This document shows positions 21,001 through 22,720 of a stretch of 22,720 nucleotides of DNA, piece by piece. Made by a program: the position numbers and the translations under genes. The notes beneath the pieces were generated by a model. The model saw only the letters and a list, made by a program, of their open reading frames with translations. It had not been told where the DNA came from and did no database searches. Origin of the DNA: JAQGJA01 sp965651535 (GTDB lineage Bacteria; Pseudomonadota; Alphaproteobacteria; Micavibrionales; SZUA-601). Every line of letters begins with the position of its first letter. The stretch's first letter is position 1. Location of the stretch: the NCBI GenBank assembly GCA_965651535.1, contig CBFGSX010000010.1, positions 1 through 22,720 on the forward strand, in the 5' to 3' direction.

Positions 21001-22720
21001 TTTTGGCGCTTCTGTTGCGCTCAACGGGACGGGCGATATTCTGGCCGCCGGGGCTTTCTGGGAAAATTCCCAGCGCGGCGCGGCGTATCTGTTTTCACTC
21101 GATCCGTCGAATTTAACGTTGGCTCCGACGCTCGAGAATAAAATTGAACACGGAACATTCGGTCTGACGCTGGCGTCAGGCGATGGGTTTGCGTCCGGGT
21201 TGGCGCTCAACAGCACTGGAACAATTCTGGCCGCCGGAGCGTATCAGGACGACACGAACGGCCCCAATCGTGGTGCGGTGTATCTGTTCGACCTTGACCC
21301 GAATAACCTTTCCGCCGCCCCTGTGCTCGAAAAGAAAATTGTGGACGGCATGGCAGGAATTTCTCTGAATGATGAGAGCTGGTTCGGGTCGTCTGTTGCG
21401 CTGGATGGGGACGGGGACGTTCTGGCGGTCGGCGCACGGCGTGATAATACCGGTGGCGCCAATCGCGGTGCGATTTATTTGCTTGGTCTTGATCCGAACG
21501 ATCTGTCGGCCGATCCGGCCTATGGTTATAAAATCGACAGCACTTTCTCCGGGATTACCCTTGCAGAGGATGAGCTGGGTATTAGTGTTGCGTTAAATAA
21601 TGATGGAACGCTTTTGGCGGCGGCGGCGCATCTAAGCGACATGGGCGGCGCGAACAAGGGGGTTACCTATTTATTTTCGCTTGATCCGACTGATTTGACG
21701 CATATTCCGGTGCTGGAAAGAACGCTTGCGCACGGCGTCAACGGTATCACGCTCTCGAACGAGGATCGTTTTGGTATTGGCGTTGCGTTGAATGGGGATG
21801 GAAATATTCTGGCTATCGGCGCGATGGATGATGATACAGGCGGCAGCAATCGCGGCGCGGTCTATCTCTTCGACGTGACGGGCGTTCTGACCGGAAACAA
21901 CCAGCTTTACGGATATAGCGCGGCCGATAGCGTGAATTTCACGCCCGAGATGATCGCCGCCTTGCTCAATGGCGGCAACAACGTGACGCTGCAGGCGAAT
22001 AACGACATCACAGTAAACTCGGTGCTGCTGGTGAATAATCCCTTGGGCGATGGCGGCACGCTGACGCTGCAAGCGGGGCGCTCGGTCGTATTCAACGCCA
22101 ACGTCACCACCGATAACGGTGATCTGGTCGTGATTGCCAACGACACGGCGGCCAGCGGCGTGGTCGATCTGTATCGCCTTGCTGGCGCGGGCGGCATCAC
22201 CATGGCGGCGGGAACATCCATCGACGCCGGCACGGGCGCGGTCTCGTTTATCGTGCGCGACGGCGACGGCATCACAAATGCCGAAAGCGGAAACATTGAT
22301 TTGCGCAGCGTCACGGGCAACACCATTTTGGCCGAGACCGATCTGGATGTGATTGTGAACGGGCAACTCACAGGCCATGCAGCGGGCAATGCGCTGATCC
22401 TCGCCGCGCGGAACTTTATCAACAATTTCGGCGCCACGGCGCTTAATACGCCTGCCGGGCGTGCGCTGGTGTATTCGACCGATCCGGCGGACAACACGCT
22501 GGGCGGGCTGACGGGATTCGGCACGCAATACAATGTGACCTATGCCGGCAATCCACCGGCCTCGATCGGCGGCGCGGGCAATATGCTGTTATACAGCCTG
22601 GCCGCCGACCCGACCCCGCCGGGCGTGCCCAATCCGAAACAAATGCTGTGGACGCCGCAAAGCGTGCCGCGTTCGGGCGGCGGCAATACCACGCCAAGTC
22701 ATGCATCCGATCCGCAAGCG
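18020..22720 (+). CDS. Filamentous-haemagglutinin-type two-partner-secretion adhesin, 5' part (continues past window)
   Basis: The frame runs without a stop from GTG 18020, directly after an in-frame TAA, to the last base: 1567 codons. Order: signal peptide with hydrophobic core (about 19-36) and cleavage after AVAEA (39); TPS/haemagglutination domain (about 50-290) with NVTVNQTSQRVVIDWNSFDIG, ILGNLTANGKIVVMNANGVVFG and VAGLVATTANI; a Gly/Ala/Thr-rich beta-helix stretch to GTLLLDPQNITIG (about 510); twelve propeller-like units (532-1288); then a second haemagglutinin-like part with VTLQANNDITVNS, LTLQAGRSV and ALVYSTDPADNTLGGLTGFGTQYN, ending in a Pro/Gly-rich segment. Such proteins cross the outer membrane through a TpsB (FhaC-like) pore; no tpsB is seen here. 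AGGGG lies 10 nt before the GTG; ATG 18062 is an alternative start but leaves a short signal peptide. Confidence 0.92.
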   Translation, partial: MIQDNKQKDTSPWGMVSRNVLGALLGTASLCLLPAVAEAGPEGGVVAAGAATIAGQGSANVTVNQTSQRVVIDWNSFDIGAGESATFHQPNASSIALNRVTSGSPTQILGNLTANGKIVVMNANGVVFGSSARVDVAGLVATTANITHDSFMNDANPVFDIAGSTDAKIINNGLITAKEAGLVGFVAPHVENNGLIEVSLGKVQLHSGSTFTLDLAGDGLVNIAIADDVAEQFLKNSGTIKGGAITMTAASVRNAVDNLVVNSGVLEATSVSQQGGKIILGGADAHTVHEGILSANGDTGGAITVTGDHVITNGTIEAVGLMGAGGKVALLSATSLESMAGTLVDVSGASGGAIVMNAQGSVSSGTYRANGSSGDGGTIDWGGNISLLSAILEADGANGGTMHLGGLWQNPTQDGWDAQGMHFDPAENIVVSGGTHFSAKSTAANGTGGEIVLRAQDKALFGGAINTQGGTESGAGGRAEISGATIDLMTGYDIRTGFTGRNGTLLLDPQNITIGAADDLDAFSMVKIAFDYALADSDSFGVSTALNGAGNILAVGAYNDDTGGTDRGAVYLFGLDPDDVTFAPVFEQKIAHGTGGLTLANGDSFGISSALNGAGDILAVGAHTDGTGGVGRGAAYLFRLDPNDLSVSAMMQKKIAHGVSGLSLLNSSNFGVGVSLNAAGDILAVGSHNDPVNGVNQGSAHLFRLDTDNLSFDPVYEKKITHGVSGISLVNGDRFGRTVSLNAVGDMLAIGAVQDNTGFTGAGAVYLLGLDPGNLSADPVYGTKIAHGTSGLVLNAGNRFGSSVSLNASGNILAVGAPLDDAGGSNRGATFLFSLDPNDLSAIPVLEKKIAHGVSGVTLNNTDYFGIFTALNGTGNMLTVGAYRDDTNGTDRGAVYLFSLDPNNLSADPILRNKLHEGNPNLLLNDGGRFGRAVALNDAGDILAVGAYQDNTGGTNRGAVYVFNTNPDDLSQSPVFRQKIAHGTNGLTLTNNGYFGASVALNGTGDILAAGAFWENSQRGAAYLFSLDPSNLTLAPTLENKIEHGTFGLTLASGDGFASGLALNSTGTILAAGAYQDDTNGPNRGAVYLFDLDPNNLSAAPVLEKKIVDGMAGISLNDESWFGSSVALDGDGDVLAVGARRDNTGGANRGAIYLLGLDPNDLSADPAYGYKIDSTFSGITLAEDELGISVALNNDGTLLAAAAHLSDMGGANKGVTYLFSLDPTDLTHIPVLERTLAHGVNGITLSNEDRFGIGVALNGDGNILAIGAMDDDTGGSNRGAVYLFDVTGVLTGNNQLYGYSAADSVNFTPEMIAALLNGGNNVTLQANNDITVNSVLLVNNPLGDGGTLTLQAGRSVVFNANVTTDNGDLVVIANDTAASGVVDLYRLAGAGGITMAAGTSIDAGTGAVSFIVRDGDGITNAESGNIDLRSVTGNTILAETDLDVIVNGQLTGHAAGNALILAARNFINNFGATALNTPAGRALVYSTDPADNTLGGLTGFGTQYNVTYAGNPPASIGGAGNMLLYSLAADPTPPGVPNPKQMLWTPQSVPRSGGGNTTPSHASDPQA
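19613..21883 (+). repeat. Twelve tandem FG-GAP-like units inside the adhesin gene
   Basis: Units start at 19613, 19808, 20003, 20198, 20393, 20588, 20783, 20978, 21164, 21359, 21554 and 21746. Nearly all are exactly 195 bp (65 residues). The consensus of a unit is FGxSVALNGxGDILAVGA, then a D-D-TGG-x-N loop, RGAVYLFSLDP-N-DLS, a variable stretch and KIAHGVSG. Unit 8 is 62 residues (loop shortened by three), unit 11 is 64 and has lost the Phe of FG, and unit 12 stops after RGAVYLFDVTG. The pattern resembles FG-GAP repeats of integrin-type beta-propellers but without a clear DxDxDG calcium loop. Units differ at many positions, so the array is not a fresh duplication. T and A at third positions seem more common than in the flanks. 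Confidence 0.85.

Noticed and set aside
1..22720. CRISPR array, prophage genes or insertion-sequence transposase
   Set aside because: No regularly spaced short repeats with unique spacers, no phage structural genes and no transposase frame were seen. The only regular repeats are the coding units in the adhesin.

Overview
The window reads as a chromosomal segment of an alphaproteobacterium. The evidence is the miaB-phoH-ybeY gene order, a ChpT-type histidine phosphotransferase, and a cheA(REC)-cheW-cheY-cheB-cheR operon in the order known from Rhodospirillum centenum and Azospirillum. KDO activation (kdsB) and a two-partner-secretion adhesin point to a Gram-negative outer membrane. I would guess a Rhodospirillales- or Micavibrionales-like lineage, but cannot prove it from this window.

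Layout. 1-672: 3' part of mltA (+), facing a minus-strand operon that reads miaB (4320-2857), phoH (2573-1560), a 76-codon unknown gene (1504-1274) and ybeY (1274-840). A 161-bp imperfect palindrome fills the mltA/ybeY gap, and a 135-bp paired-hairpin element fills the miaB/phoH gap. 4415-6357 (+): kdsB overlapping a histidine-phosphatase gene by ATGA, another paired-hairpin element, then an OsmC-type peroxidase gene. 6856-6341 (-): an unknown gene with a very good sigma70-type promoter. 7137-9959 (+): secA, then an unknown 295-codon gene ending at a hairpin that contains both its own stop codon and that of convergent cheR.

17708-10890 (-): a seven-gene signalling cluster: single-domain response regulator, ChpT-like phosphotransferase, hybrid CheA with a C-terminal receiver, CheW, CheY, CheB, CheR. 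Neighbouring che genes overlap by 4 nt or lie 2-24 nt apart. The leaders of the ChpT-like gene and of cheA each carry three TTxACC-like half-sites exactly 11 bp apart, the geometry of CtrA boxes (TTAA-N7-TTAA). This suggests a circuit in which CtrA or a relative controls both the phosphotransferase and the chemotaxis operon.

17847-17932 (+): tRNA-Leu(TAA). 18020 to the window end (+): one uninterrupted reading frame of 1567 codons for a filamentous-haemagglutinin-type exoprotein. It has a signal peptide and a TPS domain, and between two ordinary haemagglutinin regions it carries twelve consecutive units of about 65 residues resembling FG-GAP/beta-propeller blades. The gene runs past the window.

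The observations I consider most worth following are the paired 11-bp-phased triple operators, the 12-unit propeller-like block in the adhesin, the histidine phosphatase without its second catalytic His coupled to kdsB, and the small gene coupled to ybeY.
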